DNA of 12,136 bases from an uncultured Lachnospiraceae bacterium (GCA_902496125.1 CABUZU010000058.1:1-12136), one strand, 5' to 3'; shown: positions 1 to 7,447, counted from the stretch's first letter. A program made the numbers and translations. The notes: a model not told the origin generated them from the letters alone.

Positions 1-75
1 AAAGGTTATAAAATTTAAGCTTAACCGTAAGAGCAGAAAAGTGATTTTCTAAGATTTTCCAACTTTCTAAGTTAC

Positions 76-951
76 GGTTCGAATGCATATATGCTATCTA
101 GTGACCTTGCAACATTTCTTAGTGGAAGATATGTAGAAGTTTCAATGTTGCCGTTATCGTTTAAAGAATATTTAGAAGTCTGTGATAAGGACTATGAAAG
201 TGCATTTGCCGATTATATCAAATATGGTGGCTTACCTTTTATTGCGACAATGGATAATAAGGAAGACAAGGTGGATACTTATTTAGAAGGTATTTACAAT
301 ACGGTAATTGTGCGAGATATTGAGGATAGACAAAAACGTCGCAGTTTGGAAAAAACAAATTGTAAAATAACAGATATTTCGTTACTTAAAATACTTACGA
401 AATATTTAGCTAGTACAATAGGAAGTCCTATTTCCGTTAGAAGTATTACAAATTATTTAGTATCTAGTGGTAGAAAGATTGCTCAAAATACGGTAAATGA
501 TTATTTAGAGGCGTTAACAGAATCCTTTATATTTTATTGTGTGGAGCGTTTTGATATTGTTGGAAAGCAGTTATTAAAGTCGAATAAAAAATATTATATG
601 GTAGACCTTGGAATTCGTAACCATATTTTGCCTAGAAAAGCTTATGATTTGGGATTTTCAATCGAAAATATTGTATTTTTTGAGTTACTAAGACGAGGTT
701 ATAAGGTAAATATTGGAAAATACTATAATACAGAAGTGGATTTTGTGGCAGAAAAAAAGGGAGTTTTTACTTATATTCAAGTTACTGCTGATATGACAGC
801 AAAAGAAACTTTTGCTAGAGAACTCAAACCACTTCAACTTATTCGTGACAATTATGAAAAAATTGTTTTAACATTAGATAAATTTACGATTGGAAATTAT
901 GAGGGGATTAAAGTTGTCAATATTTTAGATTGGCTGATTCAAAAAGAATAA
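76..951 (+). pseudogene. 5'-truncated DUF4143-family ATPase remnant
   Basis: This is the C-terminal part of a protein of the AAA_14/DUF4143 ATPase family. Recognisable family sequence begins in frame with GSNAYMLSS at base 76, and the first ATG is at 91. Counting from that ATG, SGRYVEVSMLPLSFKEYL (11-28) is the usual end of the ATPase half. The DUF4143 half follows, with a nuclease-like fold pattern: E198, EVDF 215-218 and YIQV 228-231. The normal N-terminal stretch of roughly 110 residues with Walker A and B is absent. The same frame has stops at 16-18, 22-24 and 28-30, and no ribosome site precedes the ATG at 91. The family is common in anaerobe genomes and its cellular role is poorly defined. 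I infer a decayed gene rather than a short functional one. It could still express a P-loop-less protein if an upstream start is used. Family assignment is confident; pseudogene status is likely. Confidence 0.75.
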
Positions 952-962
952 TAGAATTAACT

Positions 963-996
963 AAGGGGGATGTTTTATGGCATTCCTCTTTTTTTC
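963..996 (+). terminator. Rho-independent terminator after the ATPase remnant
   Basis: A 10-bp stem, AAGGGGGATG (963-972) with CATTCCTCTT (981-990), includes two G-U pairs and has an 8-base loop. A T-rich run (991-996) follows. It lies 12 bases after the remnant's stop codon. The left arm mimics a ribosome site for the ATG at 977, but the hairpin is the better reading. Confidence 0.75.
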
Positions 997-1026
997 TAAA
1001 ATTCCCAAATTATTTTTTTACCAAGA

Positions 1027-1056
1027 CAGACATATGTCTCACTCTTGTGGTATAAT
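1027..1056 (+). promoter_or_regulatory. Promoter of the first WYL gene with a palindrome on its -35
   Basis: The -10 is a perfect TATAAT (1051-1056) preceded by TGG, which makes an extended -10. The best -35 is CAGACA (1027-1032), with an 18-base spacer. A perfect 12-base palindrome, AGACATATGTCT (1028-1039), overlaps this -35, so a dimeric regulator bound there would directly control RNA polymerase access. Autoregulation by the WYL protein encoded next is an inference. Confidence 0.7.
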
Positions 1057-1071
1057 GGATAAAAACACCAT

Positions 1072-1087
1072 AGGGGGTAGCAGTATG
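1072..1087 (+). promoter_or_regulatory. Ribosome site fixing the start of the first WYL gene
   Basis: AGGGGG (1072-1077) lies 7 bases before the ATG at 1085. It decides against the longer frame from 977, whose start lies inside the terminator hairpin and upstream of the promoter. Confidence 0.8.
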
Positions 1088-2059
1088 GACGATATTACTC
1101 ATAAAAACAAATCAAGAATGCTAGGCATCTTTTTTCGAATGATAAAGGGCGAGGACCTTTCATCGAGTCATCTAAGTAAGGAATATGGGGTATCGACAAA
1201 GACGATTACCCGTGATATCAATTTTATAAAAACGTTTCTTTCAAGTAATAGTGAATTATCCGATTACATTCAAATAGAATATGACAATAGTGCGAAGTGT
1301 TATCATTCGCAAGTGAAGAATACGTTATCAAGTAAGGAACTAATGGCAATTGTTGAGATTTTAATTGGTTGTCGAGCGTTTAGTAAGGATGAAATTTCAA
1401 GTATTATCAAGGGATTGCAGCGTATGATTTCTTATAAAGATAAGATTCTTCTAAAGGATATCATTGCTAAGGAAATGAACTACTACAATCCGGTATATAG
1501 CGATTGTGAAAGTGTGATTGATAATTTGTGGAAGTTGATTCATTGTATTTATAAACAACAAGAGATTACGATTGATTATTATAAGATGAGTCGTGAATAT
1601 GTAACAAGGCGATTAAGACCGATTGCAATTACATTTTCAGATTTTTATTTTTATCTCATTGCTTATAAATGCGATGAAGAAGGATGTGAGCCTAGGTATT
1701 TTCGAGTAGACCGTATTAAAAATATCATTGAACATCGGACGACTTTTCGCTTAGACAGTGAGCACCAATTTGACGAGGGGAAATTAAAAAGTAGAATCCA
1801 GTTAATGTTTCCAGGGAAGCTTCGTACGATTCGATTTGAATTTGATGGTTATTCGCTTCAAGCCATCTTAGATAAGATTCCTACGGCTAGAGTAATTGGT
1901 AAAAACGGCAAGGCTTTTATTATTGAAGCACAAGTTTTTGGAACGGGCATCAATATGTTTTTACTATCTCAAGGAAAGATGGTGAAGGCAATTTATCCAG
2001 AAGATTTTGTAAATGAGATGAAAGAAGAAATTAGGAAGATGTATGAATTATATGAGTAA
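1085..2059 (+). CDS. WYL-domain HTH transcriptional regulator, first of a tandem pair
   Basis: This is a cytoplasmic DNA-binding regulator of the HTH-WYL type (324 aa). The N-terminal winged helix-turn-helix spans about 25-50 (LSKEYGVSTKTITRDINFIK). The WYL-type Sm-like domain spans about 155-215. Its namesake motif appears as FYFYL (187-191), followed by the family's FRVDRI (206-211). The C-terminal WCX-like part ends with FLLSQGKMVKAIYPEDF (292-308). WYL domains are ligand-sensing modules thought to bind nucleic acid or nucleotides. The ATG at 1085 is chosen because the promoter (TATAAT 1051-1056) and ribosome site lie just upstream and because the length then equals that of its neighbour. 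The frame is open back to 977, but those residues look non-coding. The next gene is a paralog 116 bases downstream with no terminator between, so co-transcription is possible. The target genes are unknown. Confidence 0.88.
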   Translation: MDDITHKNKSRMLGIFFRMIKGEDLSSSHLSKEYGVSTKTITRDINFIKTFLSSNSELSDYIQIEYDNSAKCYHSQVKNTLSSKELMAIVEILIGCRAFSKDEISSIIKGLQRMISYKDKILLKDIIAKEMNYYNPVYSDCESVIDNLWKLIHCIYKQQEITIDYYKMSREYVTRRLRPIAITFSDFYFYLIAYKCDEEGCEPRYFRVDRIKNIIEHRTTFRLDSEHQFDEGKLKSRIQLMFPGKLRTIRFEFDGYSLQAILDKIPTARVIGKNGKAFIIEAQVFGTGINMFLLSQGKMVKAIYPEDFVNEMKEEIRKMYELYE

Positions 2060-2064
2060 AAACA

Positions 2065-2101
2065 AGTATTTCCACTAAAATACTAGCCGTTTGACTAGTA
2101 T
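2065..2101 (+). repeat. Two overlapping, mutually exclusive hairpins between the WYL genes
   Basis: AGTATTT (2065-2071) can pair with AAATACT (2078-2084). ATACTAG (2080-2086) can instead pair with CTAGTAT (2095-2101). The shared ATACT at 2080-2084 means only one hairpin can form at a time. The next T-run (2115-2120) is 13 bases beyond the second stem, so this is not a standard terminator. It could be a leader switch, an operator, or chance in AT-rich DNA. Confidence 0.4.
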
Positions 2102-2175
2102 ACAAGATATAAGATTTTTTAATAAAATAATAGAATATTATAGAAATAACAGCAGACAAAAGGGGTGGAAACGAT

Positions 2176-3150
2176 TTGACAAAGCAAGGAAAGACGAACA
2201 GGATTCTAGATATGTATGTTCGTTTATGTGAGGGCAAGGTGATTAATAAAAAAGAGGAAGCAAAAAGATACGATGTTGATAAACGTTCGATTCAACGAGA
2301 TATTGACAGTATCCGTGCTTTTATTTCTTGTAATGAAGAGTTAAAGAAATCAAGAGAGATTGTCTATGACCGTTCAAAGGATGGATTTGTAATGGTTGGT
2401 GATAAGGAGTCTCTTATGAGTAATGATGAGGTGCTTGCAATTAGTAAAATTTTATTAGAGAGCAGGGCGTTTACGAAAGAAGAGATGACTTCTATTTTAG
2501 ATAAGTTAATAAGAAGATGTGTACCTTACAAACACAGAAAAGAAATAGTAGATTTGATTTCAACAGAAAAACATCAGTATATAGAGAAAAGTTCGAAGTC
2601 TAATATAAATGATAAGCTTTGGAAATTGGGCGAGGAAATTGAACAATATCAAGTGATAGAAATTACCTATGCGAAGCAGATTTCGATTAATGATATTATA
2701 AAGAAAACGATTTGGCCGGTAGCTCTTTTATTCTCTGATAGTTATTTTTATTTAAATGCATTTGTCGTAGAAAAGAAAGAGGATGGAAGCTATAAACAAA
2801 AGTTTGATTATCCGACCATTTTCCGAGTGGATAAGATTATGAAGTATCAAGAGGTAGGGCAGAAATTTAAATTGGATGACCACAATAAATTTCAGTTCAT
2901 GTTTATGGGGAATCTTACAAAGATTCAGTTTCGATATACAGGGAAGAATGTCGAAGACCTTTTAGAACGACTTCCTACCGCCTGTATTTTAGCAGGCGAA
3001 AAAGGCGAATATATTGTTGAGGCAGAAGTTTCAGAAGATGGAATTTTTACTTGGTTGTTGAGTCAGGGAAATTCTGTTGAAATTTTAAGACCTCAATCGA
3101 TGAGAAATAAAATGAAAAATATGCTTTTAGAAATGATAAAAAAGTATTAG
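2176..3150 (+). CDS. WYL-domain HTH transcriptional regulator, second of a tandem pair
   Basis: This is a second HTH-WYL regulator, also 324 aa and a paralog of its upstream neighbour. Shared blocks include RAFTKEEMTSIL against RAFSKDEISSII, and WLLSQGNSVEILRP against FLLSQGKMVKAIYP. The helix-turn-helix is at about 24-46 (KKEEAKRYDVDKRSIQRDID), a close match to the usual form of this family. The WYL-type domain covers about 155-225, with YFYL (190-193) and FRVDKI (216-221). The C-terminal WCX-like segment follows. The start is TTG at 2176, chosen because AGGGGTGG (2161-2168) sits 7 bases upstream and because the family N-terminus (KQGKTNRILDMYVRL) begins there. The next ATG, at 2212, would cut into the DNA-binding domain. 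No convincing promoter of its own was found. A terminator follows immediately. The two proteins could act on each other's genes or as a heteromer, as the tandem PafB-PafC pair does; that is an analogy, not shown here. Confidence 0.9.
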   Translation: MTKQGKTNRILDMYVRLCEGKVINKKEEAKRYDVDKRSIQRDIDSIRAFISCNEELKKSREIVYDRSKDGFVMVGDKESLMSNDEVLAISKILLESRAFTKEEMTSILDKLIRRCVPYKHRKEIVDLISTEKHQYIEKSSKSNINDKLWKLGEEIEQYQVIEITYAKQISINDIIKKTIWPVALLFSDSYFYLNAFVVEKKEDGSYKQKFDYPTIFRVDKIMKYQEVGQKFKLDDHNKFQFMFMGNLTKIQFRYTGKNVEDLLERLPTACILAGEKGEYIVEAEVSEDGIFTWLLSQGNSVEILRPQSMRNKMKNMLLEMIKKY

Positions 3151-3156
3151 AGTTGA

Positions 3157-3187
3157 CACCTCCCTTATTGGGGAGGTGCCTTTGTTT
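3157..3187 (+). terminator. Rho-independent terminator after the WYL pair
   Basis: CACCTCCC (3157-3164) pairs with GGGAGGTG (3171-3178) across a 6-base loop. TTTGTTT (3181-3187) follows. It starts 7 bases after the WYL stop codon. Its T-run overlaps the stop codon of the convergent ABC gene (3186-3188). On the opposite strand the hairpin lacks a good T-run, so it serves mainly the plus strand. Confidence 0.85.
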
Positions 3188-4916
3188 ACTGAAGCCTCCA
3201 ACCCTGCGATTGAGTTTGAAGCTCTACCATATGTTTAAAGATACCATCTTTCTTTAATAAGTCTTTGGGATTACCTTGTTCAGCAACGGTTCCTTCTTTT
3301 AATACAACAATCTTATCAGCACTTGCTACGGTTCTCATTCGGTGGGCGATGATGATAACGGTTTTATTTTTAATCAGCCTTGAAAGAGCGGTTTGAATCA
3401 AGGTTTCATTTTCAACATCTAAGGATGCGGTGGCTTCATCTAATAAAATAATTGGTGCATCTTTTAGAAAGGCACGAGCAATGGAAACTCGTTGACGTTC
3501 ACCACCGGATAGATTGTATCCATTTTCGCCGATATTGGTGTGATAGCCCTCAGGAAGTTTTGAGACAAATTCATCACAATTTGCCATCTTAGCAGCTTGT
3601 AAGACTTCTTCATCGGTGGCATCTTTTTTACCTAATCGAATGTTTTCCATAATGGTGTTGTTAAAGAGAGTAACATCTTGGAATACAATGGAGTATAAGC
3701 TAAGTAAAGTTTCGGGGTCGATGGTTGAGATATCCATGCCACCGATTGTGATTTTACCTTGACTGATATCCCAGAATCTAGAAGCCAATCTAGAAACGGT
3801 GGTTTTACCGCCACCAGAAGGACCAACAAGGGCAGTAACTTCTCCTTGTTTGGCACTGAAGGATACATTTTTTAATACCGTTTCTTTATCATTATATGCA
3901 AATCCAACGTTGTCAAAAACCATATCGTATCCTTTATTAGTAAGGGTCGTACTTCCTGATTGGACTTCATGGTCTAAGATTTCATTCATTCTGGTAATAT
4001 TGGTTTTCGTACTAATAATTGCAGCGAGATTTTGTAAGGATGCTTGCATGGGGTCATAGAGTCTTGAAACTAAGAGTAAAAACATAAAAAAGGTAAGGAC
4101 ATCTAATTGACCTTTTATTAATAGAGAAGACCCTACTAGTGCAGTAGTTGCAATGCCAAGTTTTAGAATCATCTGTGCTGATGCGACAAAGGCAGCAGTA
4201 CCAAATTCACTAATTAAAGCACAGTGTTCAACGGCATCAATTTTATCATCTAAGCCTCTCATATAAGAAGTTTCTGCATTATTGGATTTTAAATCTTGAA
4301 TGGTTTCAATGCATTCTTGAATACCATCGGCACAGACCATTTTTGCATCCATGGATTTTTTACTAAGCTTTTGTTGTACTTTTGCAGAGAAAGTGACAAT
4401 CATAAGTGCAATGGGAAGAACCCATAGGGAGGCAATGGCCATCTTCCAATTAAAAAAGAAGAGTGAAATTGCAATTAAAATCGTAGAAATCATGGAGCCT
4501 ACAAATGGTGGAATAAAATGGGAAAATGCAGTTTCAAGTACGGTACAATCGGCCATAATAGTACTTGTAAGGTCGGCTAAGTCTTTCTTACCAAAGAAAG
4601 AGAGAGGGATTTTACGAAGTTTTTCTGCGAGTGTGATTCGTCTGGTTCCCGTTTCAATATAAGTGGCAAGGAAGGTTGAATTGTATTGCCAATAGGTAAT
4701 AGCAAAAATAAGTAATAAGCAAAGAATCGAACCGATAAGATAAAAAGAAGCTTTGCCAGTTAAACTTCCTGCCAGTAAATCTTTAACAAAAAGATATAAA
4801 AGACTGACAGGAAACATAAAAGAAATATCTTGTAAGGTACAAGCAAGTATACCAAGAATTAAATCTTTTGCACCACGTCTTGACAGTGCATATTTATGCA
4901 TTAATTTTTCAATCAT
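3186..4916 (-). CDS. ABC transporter half-subunit, permease-ATPase fusion (YbtQ/IrtB-like)
   Basis: This is the second half of a heterodimeric ABC transporter in the cytoplasmic membrane (576 aa). An N-terminal six-helix exporter-fold domain occupies about residues 15-310. The ATPase domain follows: Walker A GPSGGGKTT (365-373), Q-loop Q413, signature LSGGERQR (469-476), Walker B ILLDE (490-494), D-loop SLD (498-500) and H-loop H525. All catalytic residues are present. The IAHRMRTV segment and the QSQGWRL tail resemble the YbtQ/IrtB siderophore-linked group from memory of that family. The start at 4916 is chosen because AAGGAGG lies 7 bases before it and the ATG overlaps the upstream stop as ATGA. 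A longer frame to 4943 exists but has no such support. Tight coupling implies 1:1 assembly with its partner. Substrate and direction (siderophore import, or drug or peptide export) cannot be told from sequence alone. Confidence 0.9.
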   Translation of the reverse strand: MIEKLMHKYALSRRGAKDLILGILACTLQDISFMFPVSLLYLFVKDLLAGSLTGKASFYLIGSILCLLLIFAITYWQYNSTFLATYIETGTRRITLAEKLRKIPLSFFGKKDLADLTSTIMADCTVLETAFSHFIPPFVGSMISTILIAISLFFFNWKMAIASLWVLPIALMIVTFSAKVQQKLSKKSMDAKMVCADGIQECIETIQDLKSNNAETSYMRGLDDKIDAVEHCALISEFGTAAFVASAQMILKLGIATTALVGSSLLIKGQLDVLTFFMFLLLVSRLYDPMQASLQNLAAIISTKTNITRMNEILDHEVQSGSTTLTNKGYDMVFDNVGFAYNDKETVLKNVSFSAKQGEVTALVGPSGGGKTTVSRLASRFWDISQGKITIGGMDISTIDPETLLSLYSIVFQDVTLFNNTIMENIRLGKKDATDEEVLQAAKMANCDEFVSKLPEGYHTNIGENGYNLSGGERQRVSIARAFLKDAPIILLDEATASLDVENETLIQTALSRLIKNKTVIIIAHRMRTVASADKIVVLKEGTVAEQGNPKDLLKKDGIFKHMVELQTQSQGWRLQ

Positions 4917-4930
4917 TTTGCTTCCTCCTT
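4913..4930 (-). promoter_or_regulatory. ATGA coupling site and ribosome site between the two ABC genes
   Basis: On the minus strand, AAGGAGG (4930-4924) precedes ATG (4916-4914), which overlaps the upstream gene's TGA (4915-4913). This indicates translational coupling and fixes the downstream start. Confidence 0.9.
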
Positions 4931-6697
4931 TGCTACTTTCCATTCAACAGCACTGTTGTAATCATTAAACATTTGAGCAAAAATACCATTTTTTTCCATA
5001 AGTTTCTTACGATTTCCATATTCAGCGATTTTTCCATTCTTTAATACATAAATGCAATCGACATTTTCAATCGTAGAGAGTCGATGTGCAATCATAATGA
5101 CAGTTTTGCCTTTTGAAAGTTCGTTAAGAGCTTGTTGAACCTTCGTTTCATTATCAGGGTCTGCAAATGCAGTAGCTTCATCTAGAATAACGATTGGAGA
5201 ATCTTTTAAGATGGCTCTTGCAATTGCAATTCGTTGAGTCTCTCCACCAGATAGGTAAACGCCAGTTGTGCCGATAACGGTATCCATTCCATTTGAAAAT
5301 TTATCAATAATATCAAGGCATTGTGCCTTCGTTAATGCGGATAATACCTCTTCTTTGCTAGCATTAGGTTTTGAAAGTTTAACGTTATCAAGGATGGAAG
5401 CTTTTATTAAGCAGCTATTTTGAAATACAAAGGATACTGTTTCCATCAATTTCTTTTTATCAATATCTTTAGCGTTGACACCGCCAATTAAAACTTCACC
5501 AGATTGTGGGTCGAAGAAACGGGTGATTAAATTGGCAAGGGTCGTTTTACCGCCACCGGAAGGACCGACAAAGGCTACGGTTTTTCCAGCAGGAATCTTT
5601 AATGAAACCTGGTCGATAGCATTCTTTTTACCATCATAACTATAGCTTACTTTTCTTAGTTCAATCGAAGAGTCGGATGGATTTTTTGCTTTACCTGTTG
5701 AGGAAAGTGGGTCTAGGGTTAAAATGCTATCCATTCGAGCTAATGCATCTTCCACAATCATTTTATTTTCACTTTGGAACATAACCTTGGTCATGGTTAC
5801 TGTTAGAACGGGAGTAATAATAATATAAAAGAGAATATTTAAAATTAATTCATTAGTAATGCCATGGTTTGTAAAAATCATACCTGCTAGTAAAATAAAG
5901 GCAAAGATACCGTTAATTAATGTGGTAAAAATACCCATTGGAATACGTAAATCCTTGGTATAACCAATGGACCAAGTACTATAGCGGTCAATTGAATCTT
6001 TAAAACGTTTAAAGCTAAATACGGTTTGACCAAAGGTTTTCACAACAGGGATTCCTCGAATATATTCAACGGCTTCATTTGACATATCGTCTAAGGCATT
6101 TTGATATTCGTTCATTTTTTGTTTTAATGTGGGACCAGTCATAAAAGCCATCATAATAATAAAGGCTAGTGCAATTGGAATTAATGAAAATAATCCAAAT
6201 CGCCAATCGAAGGCGAATAGGAAAATAAAAAGACCGATTGGCGTAATATAAGAACCCACCATATCGGGAAGTTGGTGTGCAAGATAAGTTTCTGTAGATG
6301 CCGAAGATTCATTTACAATTTTTCTTAGTTTACCACTGCCAATAGATTCAACTGCACCAAGTGGAAGTTTGGCGATGTAATGCATCATGGCTTTTCGTAG
6401 GTTTGCTTGAACTCGAAAAGCAGCAGCATGGGAACACATCAAAGCTGCGATATAAATAATCATAGAAAAGATTGAAAAGAATACTGCCATATAGCCATTG
6501 TGAATAATATGGGTGGCATTTTCAAAATGCGGCATCACGTCTAATACTTCTTTTATAATCTTCCATAAGTAATAAAATGGAACTAATGCAAATGCGGCAC
6601 TAATTGCACTTAGAATCCATGAGAAATATGTAAAATATTTATAATTTCCTGCATATTCCATAAGCCTTGATAGGCTTGATTTCTTTTGATTTTTCAA
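4913..6697 (-). CDS. ABC transporter half-subunit, permease-ATPase fusion (YbtP/IrtA-like)
   Basis: This is the first half of the heterodimeric ABC transporter (594 aa, inner membrane). Hydrophobic segments at about 22-46, 70-92, 150-188 and 255-305 make up the exporter-type membrane domain. HQLPDMVGSYITPI (141-154) is a feature I associate with the YbtP/IrtA group. The ATPase part has Walker A GPSGGGKTT (378-386), Q-loop Q426, signature LSGGETQR (482-489), Walker B VILDE (503-507) and H-loop H538. The D-loop reads FADP (511-514) instead of the usual SALD, again as in that group. The partner keeps the usual SLD, so the dimer is asymmetric in its D-loops. The start is TTG at 6697, because AGGAGG (minus strand, 6711-6706) sits 8 bases upstream. 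The gene lies 67 bases downstream of a TetR gene on the same strand and overlaps its partner by ATGA. The likely operon is tetR then the two ABC genes, repressed by TetR. The substrate is unknown. Confidence 0.9.
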   Translation of the reverse strand: MKNQKKSSLSRLMEYAGNYKYFTYFSWILSAISAAFALVPFYYLWKIIKEVLDVMPHFENATHIIHNGYMAVFFSIFSMIIYIAALMCSHAAAFRVQANLRKAMMHYIAKLPLGAVESIGSGKLRKIVNESSASTETYLAHQLPDMVGSYITPIGLFIFLFAFDWRFGLFSLIPIALAFIIMMAFMTGPTLKQKMNEYQNALDDMSNEAVEYIRGIPVVKTFGQTVFSFKRFKDSIDRYSTWSIGYTKDLRIPMGIFTTLINGIFAFILLAGMIFTNHGITNELILNILFYIIITPVLTVTMTKVMFQSENKMIVEDALARMDSILTLDPLSSTGKAKNPSDSSIELRKVSYSYDGKKNAIDQVSLKIPAGKTVAFVGPSGGGKTTLANLITRFFDPQSGEVLIGGVNAKDIDKKKLMETVSFVFQNSCLIKASILDNVKLSKPNASKEEVLSALTKAQCLDIIDKFSNGMDTVIGTTGVYLSGGETQRIAIARAILKDSPIVILDEATAFADPDNETKVQQALNELSKGKTVIMIAHRLSTIENVDCIYVLKNGKIAEYGNRKKLMEKNGIFAQMFNDYNSAVEWKVAKEEAK

Positions 6698-6759
6698 AAC
6701 AATTTCCTCCTCTTAACCTAATTTTTGATAGTAGTAACTAACTATTAAAGAAAAATTAA

Positions 6760-6774
6760 AGGACTTAAAGTCCT
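6760..6774 (-). repeat. Perfect 15-base palindrome over the TetR stop codon
   Basis: AGGACTT (6760-6766) and AAGTCCT (6768-6774) flank one central base and include the stop codon at 6767-6765. On the minus strand it is followed by a T-rich stretch (TTTAATTTTT). It could be a weak attenuating terminator that lowers ABC expression relative to tetR. The short, poorly looped stem makes this uncertain. Confidence 0.4.
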
Positions 6775-7382
6775 AAAATTTTTGACCAGCCTGCAATATA
6801 GAAATCTTGAAATTCGGATACATATTTTCTAGCGTGTTCTTTTGGCATATCGTGAACAATTAGTTCAAAAATACCAGAAAACATTCCACTTACAATCATA
6901 TGGCAGACTTCCTTCTCCATCGTAGGAACTTTCTTACCAGTAGATTGTAAAACTTCAATGAAAGCAAAAGTCTGTCCGACTTCAATCTCAACCATGTTGT
7001 GGATGAAGCTTTCATAAGGAGTCCCCTCAGATTTACAAAGAATTAACTTAAATTCATCATAGTGGGCGTATATATAATCCAAAATTCGATTTAGACTCTC
7101 TCTGCTCTCGACTCCCATATGCTCTACTTGAACTTCCTTAGGAAGTTTAGTGAAGTCTTCTTGAGATTCCATAAAAAGACTCATAACAGTAGCAGCATGT
7201 TCTTCTACAAGGGCAGCAAAAAGAGCTTCTTTACCAGAAAAATATCCATAAAAAGCACCAGTTGTAACGCCGGCAGTCTTAACAATATTTCTTAAGGAAG
7301 AAGACTTAAATCCTTTTTCTAGAAATTCTGCTTTCCCTGCTTTTAAGATATTTTGCAAGGTGGTTGATTCTTCATTAGCCAT
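6765..7382 (-). CDS. TetR/AcrR-family transcriptional regulator of the ABC operon
   Basis: This is a DNA-binding repressor of the TetR family (205 aa, near the usual length). The N-terminal helix-turn-helix is at about 28-48 (SLRNIVKTAGVTTGAFYGYF), followed by SGKEALFAALVEEH, typical of the family. The all-helical C-terminal ligand-binding domain shows no feature that names an inducer. The ATG at 7382 has GAGGTG (minus strand, 7393-7388) five bases upstream. The gene heads an apparent minus-strand operon with the ABC pair and is divergent from a GNAT gene. Two perfect palindromes lie in its promoter and leader, which strongly suggests autorepression; ligand binding by TetR would then release the ABC genes. 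The ABC substrate is a natural candidate for the inducer, by inference. Confidence 0.92.
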   Translation of the reverse strand: MANEESTTLQNILKAGKAEFLEKGFKSSSLRNIVKTAGVTTGAFYGYFSGKEALFAALVEEHAATVMSLFMESQEDFTKLPKEVQVEHMGVESRESLNRILDYIYAHYDEFKLILCKSEGTPYESFIHNMVEIEVGQTFAFIEVLQSTGKKVPTMEKEVCHMIVSGMFSGIFELIVHDMPKEHARKYVSEFQDFYIAGWSKILGL

Positions 7383-7393
7383 GTTATCACCTC

Positions 7394-7410
7394 ATATAAC
7401 AGTGTTATAT
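7394..7410. promoter_or_regulatory. TetR operator box 1 (leader)
   Basis: ATATAACAGTGTTATAT is a perfect palindrome with 8-base arms around a central G. It lies between the predicted tetR transcription start (about 7412) and the tetR ribosome site (7393-7388), where a bound repressor would block elongation. Confidence 0.75.
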
Positions 7411-7418
7411 TTATTCAT

Positions 7419-7447
7419 AGTATAACACTGTTATATTACGTTGTCAA
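7419..7447 (-). promoter_or_regulatory. Promoter of the tetR-ABC operon
   Basis: Reading the minus strand, TTGACA (7447-7442) is a perfect -35, followed by exactly 17 bases and TATACT (7424-7419) as -10. Operator box 2 lies in the spacer and touches the -10. Confidence 0.82.
7421..7435. promoter_or_regulatory. TetR operator box 2 (core promoter)
   Basis: TATAACACTGTTATA is a perfect palindrome with 7-base arms and a central C. It shares the core ATAACASTGTTAT with box 1. The centres are 26 bases apart, about two and a half helical turns. It overlaps the tetR -10 and spacer, and its edge is 5 bases from the shared -35. Confidence 0.78.

Noticed and set aside
977..1084. N-terminal extension of the first WYL protein from an ATG at 977
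   Set aside because: The apparent ribosome site is the left arm of a terminator. The extension contains the promoter of the gene, and its residues do not look like protein. The ATG at 1085 has its own ribosome site and gives the same length as the paralog.
2091..2120. TTGACT at 2091-2096 as a promoter for the second WYL gene
   Set aside because: No acceptable -10 lies 16-18 bases downstream; the TATAAG nearby is only 11 bases away.
3632..4059. Open frames inside the ABC gene on both strands (3632-3868 minus, 3799-4059 plus)
   Set aside because: They are shadows of an ABC ATPase domain with intact motifs, and they lack ribosome sites and recognisable protein features. The same applies to the open frames opposite the metal ATPase gene.
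4917..4943. Longer start for the second ABC gene at 4943
   Set aside because: It would overlap the upstream gene by 31 bases and place the strong AAGGAGG inside the coding frame. The ATGA overlap at 4916 is better supported.
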